From positions 1 to 31,850 of the forward strand of contig CAZZIQ010000010.1 in the NCBI GenBank assembly GCA_964654355.1: a DNA stretch of 31,850 nucleotides, written 5' to 3'. The notes under the pieces were generated by a model. It was not told the origin of the DNA. It did no database searches and saw nothing but the letters and a program-made list of their open reading frames with translations. This DNA is from CAZZIQ01 sp964654355. Its GTDB lineage: Bacteria > Pseudomonadota > Gammaproteobacteria > GCF-002020875. Shown here in pieces: positions 6,973 through 15,132 of this stretch (positions within the stretch are counted from its first letter, which is position 1; every line of letters starts with the position of its first letter). The position numbers and the translations under genes were made by a program.

Positions 6973-7015
6973 CCTGTTCAGTGGGGGCTTCCGACTAGAA
7001 GACCTGCTGAACAGG
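6973..7015 (+). promoter_or_regulatory. Structured 5' leader of the iscR mRNA
   Basis: CCTGTTCAG (6973-6981) and CTGAACAGG (7007-7015) form a 9-bp perfect stem, enclosing a smaller hairpin CTTC (6988-6991) / GAAG (6998-7001). The outer stem begins a few bases after the predicted transcription start. No T tract follows. The iscR ATG is about 50 bases further on, with GAGGAG before it. A role in RNA stability or small-RNA control is possible. Confidence 0.6.
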
Positions 7016-7064
7016 GCCATGCACGCCAAGCGCTGCGGCGCGTGATCGCACGAGGAGCTCTGTC

Positions 7065-7526
7065 ATGAGACTGACCACCAAGGGACGTTATGCCGTAACG
7101 GCCATGCTGGATCTGGCCCTGCACGACACGCGGGGGCCGATTACATTGTCGGAAATCTCCCAGCGCCAAGACATTTCGCTATCTTACCTTGAGCAGTTGT
7201 TTTCCAAGCTGCGCCGTCAAGGCTTGGTCAAGAGCTCGCGTGGGCCAGGTGGTGGTTATCGTCTGAGCCGGAACGCGATGGACATTTATGTGGGCCAAGT
7301 GATCAAAGCAGTCGACGAAGCAGTGGACGCGCGTCGTTGTGGCGGTAGTGAGAACTGTCAAGGCGATGAACGCTGCCTTACGCATGAACTGTGGAGCGAT
7401 CTGAGTCATCGCATCGAAGAATTTCTGGATGCGATCAGTCTTGGCGAGTTGGTTGAGCGCCAAGAAGTTCGTGAAGTTTCCGAACGTCAAGATCGCAAGG
7501 TGCAGTTCCAGCCTGTCAACGCCTGA
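7065..7526 (+). CDS. iscR: Fe-S cluster-sensing repressor IscR
   Basis: This 153-residue Rrf2-family regulator has an N-terminal winged helix (MRLTTKGRYAV, then ISLSYLEQLFSKLRRQGLVKSSRGPGGG) and the complete [2Fe-2S] ligand set C92, C98, C104 and H107, at exactly the E. coli positions. With the cluster bound it represses its own operon through the type 1 site 110 bases upstream; without it, it can act at type 2 sites. The ribosome site GAGGAG precedes ATG 7065. It is the first gene of an operon that runs to iscX. Confidence 0.97.
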   Translation: MRLTTKGRYAVTAMLDLALHDTRGPITLSEISQRQDISLSYLEQLFSKLRRQGLVKSSRGPGGGYRLSRNAMDIYVGQVIKAVDEAVDARRCGGSENCQGDERCLTHELWSDLSHRIEEFLDAISLGELVERQEVREVSERQDRKVQFQPVNA

Positions 7527-7615
7527 TGTGCTTCTGTCGATGACTGGGGCGGCGATTGGATTCTTGGAATGAACGGTTCTTGGAATCACCCGCTCGGATC
7601 CCCAGATTGAACGCC

Positions 7616-8767
7616 ATGCGCCTCTACCTTGATCACAATGCAACTTCGCCGCTAGACCCTCGGGTTCTGGAGGCAATGCTGCCGCATCTGCAAACCCAGG
7701 CAAATGCTTCGAGCTTGCATGCGGCAGGGCGCGCGGCACGCGCGGCGGTTGAGCATGCGCGCGAACAAGTTGCAGCGCTGGTGGATGCGCATCCTTCGCA
7801 GGTCGTGTTTACCAGTGGTGGTACGGAAGCGAATAACTTGGCACTTCGTGGTGTGCTCGGCACTGCGCTGGCGCGTCAGCAAGGGCAGGCGCGTTTGGTG
7901 ATTTCAGCGGTTGAGCACGACAGTGTGCGTGCGCAAGCGCAGGCCTTGGAGCAGCAGGGCTTACGGGTGCAGACCTTGCCGGTAGATTCGGCGGGTCGGG
8001 TACAGGCGCAGGCCCTCGCCGACGATACGGTATTGGTGTCGGTGATGTTGGCCAATAACGAAACCGGTGTGATCCAGGATCTGGCGCCGATTGTGGAGCG
8101 CGCGAACGCTTTGAAGGTCCCTGTGCATGCGGATGCGGCGCAGGCTTCTGGACGAATTCCGGTATCCTTCCGCGCCCTGGGTGTGCAGATGTTGACTTTG
8201 TCGGCGCACAAGATGCAGGGACCGCAGGGTGTCGGCGCCTTGGTGGTCGATAAGACCTTAGATTTGCAGCCGCAGGCGCTTGGTGGTCCACATGAGCGTG
8301 GCCGTCGTGCCGGGACTGAAAGCGTTGCCGCGATTGTGGGTTTTGGTAAAGCGGCTGAATTAGCGGCTACGGAATTACCAGAACGAACGCAGAACATGCG
8401 AGCACGGCGTGATCAGCTGGAAGCGGCGATCTTGGCCATTCCGGGTTGGACCCTTTTGGCAGCGGATGCCGAGCGCCTACCCAACACCACCCTTGCTGCG
8501 TGTGCCGGCATTGATGGGGAAACCTTACTACTGCAACTCGATGCGGCGGGTTTGGCGGTTTCCAGTGGCTCCGCTTGCCACAGCGACCGTCGTACTCCAA
8601 GCCACGTGTTGCAAGCGATGCGTGTGCCGAGTGAGTTCGCGCGTTCGACCGTACGTTTGAGTTTGAGTCCGCAGACCACTGCGGAACAGATTGATTTTGC
8701 TGCACAGGTGTTGCGCCAAGTCAGCGAGCCGTTGCGCAGCCCTGCTTTTCAAGCGCTGGCATTTTGA
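7616..8767 (+). CDS. NifS-like cysteine desulfurase, second copy beside iscS
   Basis: This 383-residue pyridoxal-phosphate enzyme should release sulfur from cysteine as a protein-bound persulfide. It begins MRLYLDHNATSPLDPRV, has the cofactor lysine K199 in LSAHKMQGPQG, and the catalytic cysteine C321 in SSGSACHSDRRTPSHVL. It is clearly a paralogue of the next gene, iscS, but differs around the cysteine loop and lacks the IscS C-terminal tail that binds IscU. I chose ATG 7616 because homology starts there; a TTG at 7556 would add 20 unrelated residues. The ribosome site is poor. It may feed sulfur to another acceptor, or partner with IscS. In-operon position between iscR and iscS puts it under IscR control. 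Confidence 0.88.
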   Translation: MRLYLDHNATSPLDPRVLEAMLPHLQTQANASSLHAAGRAARAAVEHAREQVAALVDAHPSQVVFTSGGTEANNLALRGVLGTALARQQGQARLVISAVEHDSVRAQAQALEQQGLRVQTLPVDSAGRVQAQALADDTVLVSVMLANNETGVIQDLAPIVERANALKVPVHADAAQASGRIPVSFRALGVQMLTLSAHKMQGPQGVGALVVDKTLDLQPQALGGPHERGRRAGTESVAAIVGFGKAAELAATELPERTQNMRARRDQLEAAILAIPGWTLLAADAERLPNTTLAACAGIDGETLLLQLDAAGLAVSSGSACHSDRRTPSHVLQAMRVPSEFARSTVRLSLSPQTTAEQIDFAAQVLRQVSEPLRSPAFQALAF

Positions 8768-8818
8768 TCCACGCCTGAACATTTTGATGTCTATCTTAGG
8801 ACCTCAAGGAGAAAGATT

Positions 8819-10033
8819 ATGAGCCGACCGATTTACCTCGATTACGCAGCCACCATGCCAGTGGATCCGCGGGTGGCCGAATTGATGTGCCAATACCTCA
8901 CCCTAGATGGCAAGTTTGGGAATCCTGCCTCGCGCTCCCACGCGTATGGCTGGGAAGCCGAAGATGCGGTAGAGACTGGGCGCCAGAATGTTGCTGCGTT
9001 AATTAATGCAGACCCACGTGAAATCGTTTGGACTTCTGGTGCGACCGAGTCTGACAACCTTGCGATTAAAGGTATTGCGCAGTTCTATAAGAAGAAGGGG
9101 CAGCATATCGTCACTTCTAAGATTGAACACAAGGCGGTGTTGGATACCTGTCGTTACTTGGAAAAAGAAGGTTGGGATGTCACCTATCTTGAGCCCGACA
9201 CCAACGGCCTGATTTCGCCGGAAAAGGTGGAAGCGGCGTTACGTGATGACACCGTTTTGGTTTCCATCATGCATGTAAACAACGAGATCGGAACAATCAA
9301 TGACATCGCCGGTATTGGTGAAGTCACGCGAGCCAAGGGCGTGTTTTTTCATGTTGATGCGGCGCAGAGCGCGGGCAAGGTGCCGATTGATATGGAAGCG
9401 ATGAAGGTCGATTTGATGTCGTTTTCAGCGCACAAGATTTATGGTCCTAAGGGTATTGGCGCGCTGTATGTTCGCCGTAAGCCGCGTGTGCGTCTCGAAG
9501 CGCAGATGCATGGCGGTGGACATGAGCGCGGTATGCGTTCAGGCACCTTGCCGACTCATCAGATTGTGGGCATGGGCGAAGCCTTTCGTTTGGCGCGTGA
9601 AGAGATGCCAAATGAGCTGGAGCGCATTCGCAGCTTGCGTCAGCGCCTTTGGGATGGCTTTAAGGATATGGAAGAGGTCTACCTCAATGGCGATGAAGAG
9701 CATCGTGTTGCGCACCACCTCAACGTCAGTTTTAACTTTGTTGAAGGTGAGTCGCTGATGATGTCGCTCAGCCAGATTGCTGTATCCAGTGGTTCAGCGT
9801 GCACCTCAGCCAGTCTAGAGCCTTCGTATGTGTTGCGTGCATTAGGGCGTGATGATGAGCTCGCGCACAGCTCGATTCGTTTCTCCTTGGGGCGTTTTAC
9901 CACCGAGGAAGACATTGATCGCACCATCGCCATGGTCCGTTCCGCGGTAGAGAAGCTGCGTGATTTGTCGCCACTCTGGGATATGTATAAAGAGGGTGTC
10001 GATCTTAAGAGCGTACAATGGGCCGCTCACTAA
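8819..10033 (+). CDS. iscS: Cysteine desulfurase IscS
   Basis: At 404 residues this has exactly the E. coli IscS length. The cofactor lysine K206 sits in FSAHKIYGPKG and the persulfide cysteine C328 in SSGSACTSASLEPSYVL. The C-terminal tail (LSPLWDMYKEGVDLKSVQW) is the segment known in the family to contact the scaffold IscU, and it is intact even though no iscU follows. The enzyme supplies sulfur for Fe-S clusters, thiolated tRNA and other cofactors. AAGGAG precedes ATG 8819. The next gene, iscA, starts 30 bases after the stop; in most gammaproteobacteria iscU would lie in that gap. Confidence 0.97.
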   Translation: MSRPIYLDYAATMPVDPRVAELMCQYLTLDGKFGNPASRSHAYGWEAEDAVETGRQNVAALINADPREIVWTSGATESDNLAIKGIAQFYKKKGQHIVTSKIEHKAVLDTCRYLEKEGWDVTYLEPDTNGLISPEKVEAALRDDTVLVSIMHVNNEIGTINDIAGIGEVTRAKGVFFHVDAAQSAGKVPIDMEAMKVDLMSFSAHKIYGPKGIGALYVRRKPRVRLEAQMHGGGHERGMRSGTLPTHQIVGMGEAFRLAREEMPNELERIRSLRQRLWDGFKDMEEVYLNGDEEHRVAHHLNVSFNFVEGESLMMSLSQIAVSSGSACTSASLEPSYVLRALGRDDELAHSSIRFSLGRFTTEEDIDRTIAMVRSAVEKLRDLSPLWDMYKEGVDLKSVQWAAH

Positions 10034-10063
10034 GCACGACCAACGCTACAAGGAGTCTGTGCC

Positions 10064-10387
10064 ATGGGTATCACGTTAACTGACGCAGCCGCGGATCGTG
10101 TCCGCCATTTTATTGACAATCGTGGCAAGGGTGAAGGCCTGCGCTTGGGTGTGCGTACCTCAGGTTGTTCGGGGATGGCTTATGTTCTTGAGTTTGTCGA
10201 TGCGGCGGGCCCAGAAGATAACGTCTATGAAGACAAAGGCGTGAAGGTTTTTGTCGACCCGAAAAGCCTTGTGTACCTGGAAGGCACCGAGCTTGATTAT
10301 GGGAAGGAGGGCTTGAACGAGGGTTTCAAGTTCAATAATCCCAACGTCAAGAATGAGTGTGGTTGTGGCGAGAGCTTCAACATCTGA
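10064..10387 (+). CDS. iscA: A-type Fe-S carrier protein IscA
   Basis: This 107-residue protein has the three cysteines of A-type carriers, C35 in TSGCSG and C99, C101 in the C-terminal CGCGESF. It accepts and passes Fe-S clusters to target proteins such as IspG. Length matches E. coli IscA (107). A strong AAGGAG site sits before ATG 10064, showing that the short iscS-iscA junction is a functional join rather than a ragged deletion. It is not IscU, which would have a different fold with three cysteines and an LPPVK motif. Confidence 0.95.
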   Translation: MGITLTDAAADRVRHFIDNRGKGEGLRLGVRTSGCSGMAYVLEFVDAAGPEDNVYEDKGVKVFVDPKSLVYLEGTELDYGKEGLNEGFKFNNPNVKNECGCGESFNI

Positions 10388-10413
10388 TTGGCGGATCTAA
10401 TCCCGCACGACTG

Positions 10414-10914
10414 ATGCGTAACCATTTTGAGTTATTTGATCTGCCGGTTTCTTGGCAGATCGATGGTCAACATTTGTCAGCGCGCTATCGTGAGCTGCAG
10501 CGTGAGGTTCATCCAGATCGCTTTGCGCATGCCTCGAGTCAAGAGCGTCGGCTTTCCCTTGAGTTGGCCTCGCAAGTCAATGAGGGTTATCGCGTGTTGC
10601 GCGATCCAGTGGCGCGGGCCCTGTATTTATTGGAATTGAATGCGGTTGCGCGACCCAACGAAGCGCAGACTATGAATGATGCTGAGTTTTTGATGCAACA
10701 ATTGGAATTGCGCGAAGAATTGGATGAGGCGTCGGAAGATGAAGGGCGTCTGGATCAATTCGCAGCGCGCATGCAGCAAACTCTTGATCAAGAGGGTGCG
10801 CATTTTATGCAGCAGCTGCAACAAGAACCGGCCGCCGCAATCATTACCGCGCAGCGCATGCAGTTCTTTCAGCGTTTGCAGCAGCAAGCTGAGCAGGCCT
10901 TGGAGCAGTTCTGA
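10414..10914 (+). CDS. hscB: Co-chaperone HscB (Hsc20)
   Basis: This 166-residue J-type co-chaperone stimulates the ATPase of HscA and normally delivers IscU to it. The N-terminal J domain includes the HPD triplet at 33-35 within REVHPDRF, and the C-terminal half is helical and rich in glutamine, glutamate and leucine, as expected of the client-binding three-helix bundle. ATG 10414 is used; a GTG at 10357 overlapping iscA would add 19 non-homologous residues. The stop overlaps the start of hscA as TGATG (10912-10916). Confidence 0.94.
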   Translation: MRNHFELFDLPVSWQIDGQHLSARYRELQREVHPDRFAHASSQERRLSLELASQVNEGYRVLRDPVARALYLLELNAVARPNEAQTMNDAEFLMQQLELREELDEASEDEGRLDQFAARMQQTLDQEGAHFMQQLQQEPAAAIITAQRMQFFQRLQQQAEQALEQF

Positions 10915-12791
10915 TGGCCTTATTGCAAATCGCTGAGCCGGGTCAGACCACTGCGCCGCACCAACATCGACTTGCCATTGGCATCGACTTGGGAACCACG
11001 CATTCCTTAGTCGCCGCGGTGCGCAGCGCTGAAGCGCAGACGCTAGCGGATGATGCGGGTGAGATGATCCTGCCTTCCGTTGTGTTCTATGCAAAAGATG
11101 GTGCGCCTGTAGTCGGCAAGGCGGCGCGAGCTCATGCGGCAGCGGATCCCCACAACACCTTGGCTTCTATCAAGCGTTTGATGGGACGAAATGCGCATGA
11201 AGCGCAGACCTTTGCCGGACAACTTCCGTTTGTGCTGGCGCCTGAACAAGCTGATGGTGTGCCACGCATTGTGACCGCAGCGGGCGCAGTGACGCCGATC
11301 GAAGTTTCTGCCGAGATTTTGAAAGCACTGCGCATGCGCGCGGAAAGGGCGCTGGGTGGCGAGCTGGAAGGTGTGGTTATTACTGTGCCAGCCTACTTTG
11401 ATGACGCACAGCGCCAAGCGACCAAGGATGCTGCGCGTCTTGCAGGGCTCAAAGTCTTGCGTTTATTGAATGAGCCCACGGCGGCTGCGGTTGCGTATGG
11501 TCTTGATCGCCGTCCGGAGGGTGTGCACGCCATCTACGATCTTGGCGGTGGAACCTTTGATATCTCGATCCTGCGTTTGCATCGTGGGGTCTTTGAGGTG
11601 TTGGCGACCGCTGGGGATACGGCCTTGGGTGGTGATGATATGGATCATGCGCTAGCCGACTGGTTGATGCAGCAGGCGGAGTTGCAAGGCATGAAGGATG
11701 CGGGCCGTTTGCGCGCACTGCGCGAACAAGCCCGCGATGTGAAAGAGGCGCTTACGGAACGCGATCAGGTTACGGTTGAGGTGCAGCGCCCGGATGGAAG
11801 CTGCTGGAATGGGAGTTTGTCGCGAGTGCAGTTTGATGTGCTGGTTGAGCCCATCATTGCACGTAGTCTGACGAGCGTACGGCGCGCCCTGCGCGATGCC
11901 GGAATAAAGACGGCCGAGGTGGACGAGGTTGTTCTGGTGGGCGGATCGACCCGGGTGCCGGCGGTGCGCGCCCAGGTGGAACAATTTTTTGGTCGCGCGC
12001 CACTTGCAGATATTGATCCAGATCAGGTGGTTGCGCTGGGTGCGGCCTTGCAAGCCGACATTCTGGTTGGCAATAAGCCGGATGCGGACATGTTGTTGCT
12101 GGATGTCATCCCTTTGTCCCTTGGGCTGGAAACCATGGGTGGCTTGGTGGAAAAGGTGATTCCGCGTAACACGACTTTGCCGGTTGCGCGCGCACAAGAA
12201 TTCACCACATTTAAGGATGGTCAGACCGCGATGGCAATTCATGTCTTGCAGGGTGAGCGTGAGACTGTCGATGCGAACCGATCGCTGGCTCGGTTTGAGT
12301 TGCGCGGCATTCCACCGATGGTGGCCGGTGCGGCGCGCATTCGTGTCACCTTTCAAGTCGATGCCGACGGCTTGCTCTCTGTCAATGCACAAGAGCTGAG
12401 TAGTGGTGTGCAAGCGCAGATTGAGGTGCAGCCCAGCTACGGCTTGGGTGAGCAAGATATCGAGCGTATGTTGCGTGAATCTTGGGCTAATGCCGATGAG
12501 GACCGCGATGTGCGCCAGTTGCGCGAGGCGCAAGTGGAAGCGCGTCGCAGCGTCGAGGCTGTTGAGGCCGCTTTGCTTGTTGATGCGGATTTGTTGAATT
12601 CAGAAGAGCGCGTGCTGTTGGACGCTGCGATTAGGGGTGTACGTGATGTGCTTGAATCGGGTTCGCAAGCCACGATTGAGCATGCGCGTGAGGCCCTCGA
12701 AAAGGCGAGCGAAGAGTTTGCGGCACGACGCATGAATGCCGGTGTACGCCGTGCTTTGGCCGGCCATCGTGTTGAAGAATTTGAAACGTAA
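10914..12791 (+). CDS. hscA: Hsp70-type chaperone HscA
   Basis: This 625-residue specialised Hsp70 uses ATP to help transfer Fe-S clusters from the scaffold. Hsp70 signatures are complete: IGIDLGTTHS (about 22-31), IYDLGGGTFDISIL and VVLVGGSTRVPAVR. The C-terminal third is the substrate-binding domain with a helical lid. Length is close to E. coli HscA (616). Translation is coupled to hscB by overlap (TGATG). Its only well-established client is IscU, which is not encoded in this operon. Confidence 0.96.
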   Translation: MALLQIAEPGQTTAPHQHRLAIGIDLGTTHSLVAAVRSAEAQTLADDAGEMILPSVVFYAKDGAPVVGKAARAHAAADPHNTLASIKRLMGRNAHEAQTFAGQLPFVLAPEQADGVPRIVTAAGAVTPIEVSAEILKALRMRAERALGGELEGVVITVPAYFDDAQRQATKDAARLAGLKVLRLLNEPTAAAVAYGLDRRPEGVHAIYDLGGGTFDISILRLHRGVFEVLATAGDTALGGDDMDHALADWLMQQAELQGMKDAGRLRALREQARDVKEALTERDQVTVEVQRPDGSCWNGSLSRVQFDVLVEPIIARSLTSVRRALRDAGIKTAEVDEVVLVGGSTRVPAVRAQVEQFFGRAPLADIDPDQVVALGAALQADILVGNKPDADMLLLDVIPLSLGLETMGGLVEKVIPRNTTLPVARAQEFTTFKDGQTAMAIHVLQGERETVDANRSLARFELRGIPPMVAGAARIRVTFQVDADGLLSVNAQELSSGVQAQIEVQPSYGLGEQDIERMLRESWANADEDRDVRQLREAQVEARRSVEAVEAALLVDADLLNSEERVLLDAAIRGVRDVLESGSQATIEHAREALEKASEEFAARRMNAGVRRALAGHRVEEFET

Positions 12792-12802
12792 CGGAGCACA
12801 GC

Positions 12803-13144
12803 ATGCCCCAAATTATTGTGTTGCCCCACGAAGAGCTTTGTCCGGATGGCGCGGTGTTGGAAACCACCACGGGGACCACGGTGCTCGACGCCTTATTGGC
12901 GAGCGACATTCCACTCGAGCATGCCTGCGAAAAAAGCTGTGCCTGTACGACCTGTCACGTGTATGTGCGTGAAGGTGGTGAGTCACTGGCCGAGGCTGAA
13001 GAGACGGAAGAAGATTTGCTCGACAAAGCCTGGGGCCTAGATCCCGACTCACGTTTGGGCTGTCAGGCCGTGGTCAAAGACAAAGATCTAGTGGTTGAGA
13101 TCCCGAAGTACACGATCAACATGGTTAGCGAGGGGCATCATTGA
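12803..13144 (+). CDS. fdx: [2Fe-2S] ferredoxin of the ISC system
   Basis: A 113-residue plant/adrenodoxin-type ferredoxin with cluster ligands C42, C48, C51 and C87; a further C46 also matches E. coli Fdx. It supplies electrons for cluster assembly. The acidic stretch EAEETEEDLLDKAWG follows, as usual for the family. A GGAG site lies before ATG 12803, twelve bases after hscA. Confidence 0.96.
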   Translation: MPQIIVLPHEELCPDGAVLETTTGTTVLDALLASDIPLEHACEKSCACTTCHVYVREGGESLAEAEETEEDLLDKAWGLDPDSRLGCQAVVKDKDLVVEIPKYTINMVSEGHH

Positions 13145-13145
13145 T

Positions 13146-13346
13146 ATGGCACTGAAATGGACGGATGTGCTGGACATCGCGATTGAGTTATATGAAAAAC
13201 ACCCGGATGTTGATCCGCAGTACGTAAATTTCGTCGATCTGCACCGTTGGGTGCTGGAATTGGAGGATTTTGCCGACGATCCCGAGCGCTCGGGTGAAAA
13301 GGTGCTCGAGGCCATCCAAATGGCGTGGATCGAAGAGGCCGCCTAA
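13146..13346 (+). CDS. iscX: ISC accessory protein IscX
   Basis: This 66-residue acidic protein has the same length as E. coli IscX and the family features LKWTDVLDIAIELYEKHPDV, YVNFVDLHRWV and FADDPERSGEKVLEAIQMAW. It binds IscS and iron and modulates the desulfurase. ATG 13146 starts one base after the fdx stop, with GAGGGG upstream. The open frame extends back into fdx but has no family similarity there. It is the last gene of the isc operon. Confidence 0.95.
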   Translation: MALKWTDVLDIAIELYEKHPDVDPQYVNFVDLHRWVLELEDFADDPERSGEKVLEAIQMAWIEEAA

Positions 13347-13371
13347 GTCCTCGAAACTCCCCGGAATCATT

Positions 13372-13413
13372 GCCGCTGGCGGGCCCGGCGGCTATCCTTT
13401 GCAATCCTTTTTT
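13372..13413 (+). terminator. Candidate terminator after iscX
   Basis: GCCGCTGG (13372-13379) pairs with CCGGCGGC (13385-13392), one G-U pair included, around CGGGC. TATCCTTT follows and a run of six T lies at 13408-13413. The T run is 15 bases from the stem, so this is not a perfect intrinsic terminator. Confidence 0.4.
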
Positions 13414-13450
13414 AACAGGCTGATCGGCTCATCTGGGCCCTCGGCCTGTT
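13414..13450 (+). repeat. Inverted repeat in the leader of ndk
   Basis: AACAGGCTGA (13414-13423) pairs with TCGGCCTGTT (13441-13450), ten base pairs with one G-U. It is 60 bases before the ndk ATG. A run of six T precedes rather than follows it, so it is not a plus-strand terminator. It may be an operator or a 5' leader hairpin. Confidence 0.5.
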
Positions 13451-13510
13451 TCGTTGTCTGGCGGTCGCAGGGATGCGTCCGCTCTAATTTTTACTGACTG
13501 GAGTTTGCAC

Positions 13511-13939
13511 ATGGCCGTTGAACGTACCTTTTCCATCATCAAGCCGGATGCCGTTGCTAAGAACGTGATTGGTCAGATCTACAGCCGCTTTGAAGCTGCA
13601 GGTCTGCGTATTGTTGCCGCCAAGATGGTGCATCTCTCCGCAGAGCAGGCGGGCGAATTCTATGCGGTGCACAAAGAGCGTCCGTTCTATAAGGATTTGG
13701 TGGCGTTCATGACCTCGGGCCCAGTGATGGTGCAAGTACTGGAAGGTGAAGGTGCGATTGCTAAGAACCGTGAAGTAATGGGCGCGACCAATCCGAAAGA
13801 CGCAGCGCCGGGCACGATTCGTGCTGACTTCGCGCAAACGGTTGATGAGAATGCCGTTCATGGTTCGGACGCGCCGGAAACCGCTGCGGTTGAAATCAAC
13901 TTCTTCTTCCCTGAGGGCGTTTGCGCACGCACACGCTGA
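13511..13939 (+). CDS. ndk: Nucleoside diphosphate kinase
   Basis: This 142-residue enzyme transfers phosphate from ATP to nucleoside diphosphates through a phosphohistidine, H117 in NAVHGSDA. The opening ERTFSIIKPDAVAKN and the MVQVLEGEGAIAKNREVMGATNP segment are characteristic. GGAG precedes ATG 13511; an ATG/GTG-open extension upstream has no homology. It begins the ndk-to-galU series, matching E. coli gene order (ndk, rlmN, rodZ, ispG, hisS). Confidence 0.97.
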   Translation: MAVERTFSIIKPDAVAKNVIGQIYSRFEAAGLRIVAAKMVHLSAEQAGEFYAVHKERPFYKDLVAFMTSGPVMVQVLEGEGAIAKNREVMGATNPKDAAPGTIRADFAQTVDENAVHGSDAPETAAVEINFFFPEGVCARTR

Positions 13940-13943
13940 GGGC

Positions 13944-15131
13944 ATGTCTGACAACCTGCTTCCTGCCGCAAGTCTGACTCCAGTGCGACCGAATTTGGTC
14001 GGCTTTAGTCGGGCACGGCTGGAAGATTGGTTTGTTGCGCACGGCGAGCAGCGCTTCCGTGCAGGTCAGGTGTTGAAGTGGGTGCATCAGCAAGATGCAA
14101 TCAACTTTGACACGATGACCAATCTTTCTAAAGTGCTGCGTGCGCGCTTGGCGGAAGACACCGCGATTGCTGACCCAGAAGTTGTGACGGATCGTTTGGC
14201 GGCCGATGGCACGCGCAAATGGCTCTTGCGGCTTGCGGATGGCAATCACATTGAAACGGTATTCATTCCCGAAACTGATCGCGGCACTCTGTGTATTTCT
14301 TCTCAGGCGGGTTGCTCGTTGAGCTGCTCGTTCTGTCATACCGCGCGCCAGGGCTTTTCGCGCAACCTCACCGCTGCAGAGATTATTGGGCAGATGCGCA
14401 TCGCCACGCGCACACTCGGTGGTTGGGTGAGTCCTCTGCAGCGTCCAGTCACCAATGTCGTGTTAATGGGAATGGGCGAGCCCTTGATGAACTTTGATGC
14501 GGTGGTGGAAGCGATCAGCATCATGACGGATGACCTTGGTTATGGATTGTCGCGTCGCCGCGTCACTTTGAGTACTGCGGGTGTCGTGCCGATGATGGAT
14601 CGTTTGCGCGAAGAAGGTGGCGGCGTGAGTCTTGCGGTTTCGCTGCATGCGCCAAACGATGCTTTGCGCGATGAACTGGTTCCGCTCAATCGAAAATATC
14701 CACTCAAGGAATTGTTGGCAGCGTGTAAGCGCTACACCGACGCTGAGGCGCGCCGCCGTATTACCTTCGAGTATGTGATGTTGGATGGGGTCAATGATCG
14801 CCCCGAGCATGCGCGGGCATTGCTGCATGTGTTGCGGGGTGTGCCGAGTAAGATCAACCTCATTCCGTTTAATCCATTTGCAGGATCAGGCTACCAGACC
14901 TCAAGCCTACGCCGCATTAATCAATTCCGTGACATTCTGATGCAGGGCGGTTTGACGACGGTGACGCGAAAGACGCGCGGGGAAGATATTGAAGCAGCCT
15001 GCGGTCAGTTGGCAGGGCAGGTTGCAGATCGTACCAAGCGTAGCGAGCGTCATCGTGCGGCATTGCTGACAGATCTTTCTGCTGCACAGGTTGCAGCAGA
15101 TGTGGATTCCTTCTGTGCGGCGGGCCACTGA
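13944..15131 (+). CDS. rlmN: 23S rRNA / tRNA adenine-C2 methyltransferase RlmN
   Basis: A 395-residue radical SAM enzyme that methylates C2 of A2503 in 23S rRNA and of A37 in some tRNAs. The cluster motif CxxxCxxC is C124, C128 and C131 in CSLSCSFCHTARQGF. The methyl-carrying cysteine is expected in the late segment RGEDIEAACGQLAGQ. Other hallmarks are NVVLMGMGEPLMN and SLHAPNDALRDELVPLN. ATG 13944 follows the ndk stop by four bases, with GAGGG upstream. The C-terminus extends about 25 residues past the usual end and is polar. As a [4Fe-4S] protein it depends on the isc operon upstream. Confidence 0.95.
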   Translation: MSDNLLPAASLTPVRPNLVGFSRARLEDWFVAHGEQRFRAGQVLKWVHQQDAINFDTMTNLSKVLRARLAEDTAIADPEVVTDRLAADGTRKWLLRLADGNHIETVFIPETDRGTLCISSQAGCSLSCSFCHTARQGFSRNLTAAEIIGQMRIATRTLGGWVSPLQRPVTNVVLMGMGEPLMNFDAVVEAISIMTDDLGYGLSRRRVTLSTAGVVPMMDRLREEGGGVSLAVSLHAPNDALRDELVPLNRKYPLKELLAACKRYTDAEARRRITFEYVMLDGVNDRPEHARALLHVLRGVPSKINLIPFNPFAGSGYQTSSLRRINQFRDILMQGGLTTVTRKTRGEDIEAACGQLAGQVADRTKRSERHRAALLTDLSAAQVAADVDSFCAAGH

Positions 15132-15132
15132 A

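Noticed and set aside
7809..8397. Open frames antisense to the NifS-like gene
   Set aside because: Several overlapping frames in the same GC-rich stretch, compositionally biased to Pro, Ala and Arg, no domain seen.
10064..10387. Possibility that this gene is iscU rather than iscA
   Set aside because: It has the A-type TSGCSG and C-terminal CGC cysteines and no LPPVK motif.
11652..12533. 293-codon open frame antisense to hscA
   Set aside because: It mirrors the codon bias of a strongly conserved Hsp70 gene and has no recognisable domain.
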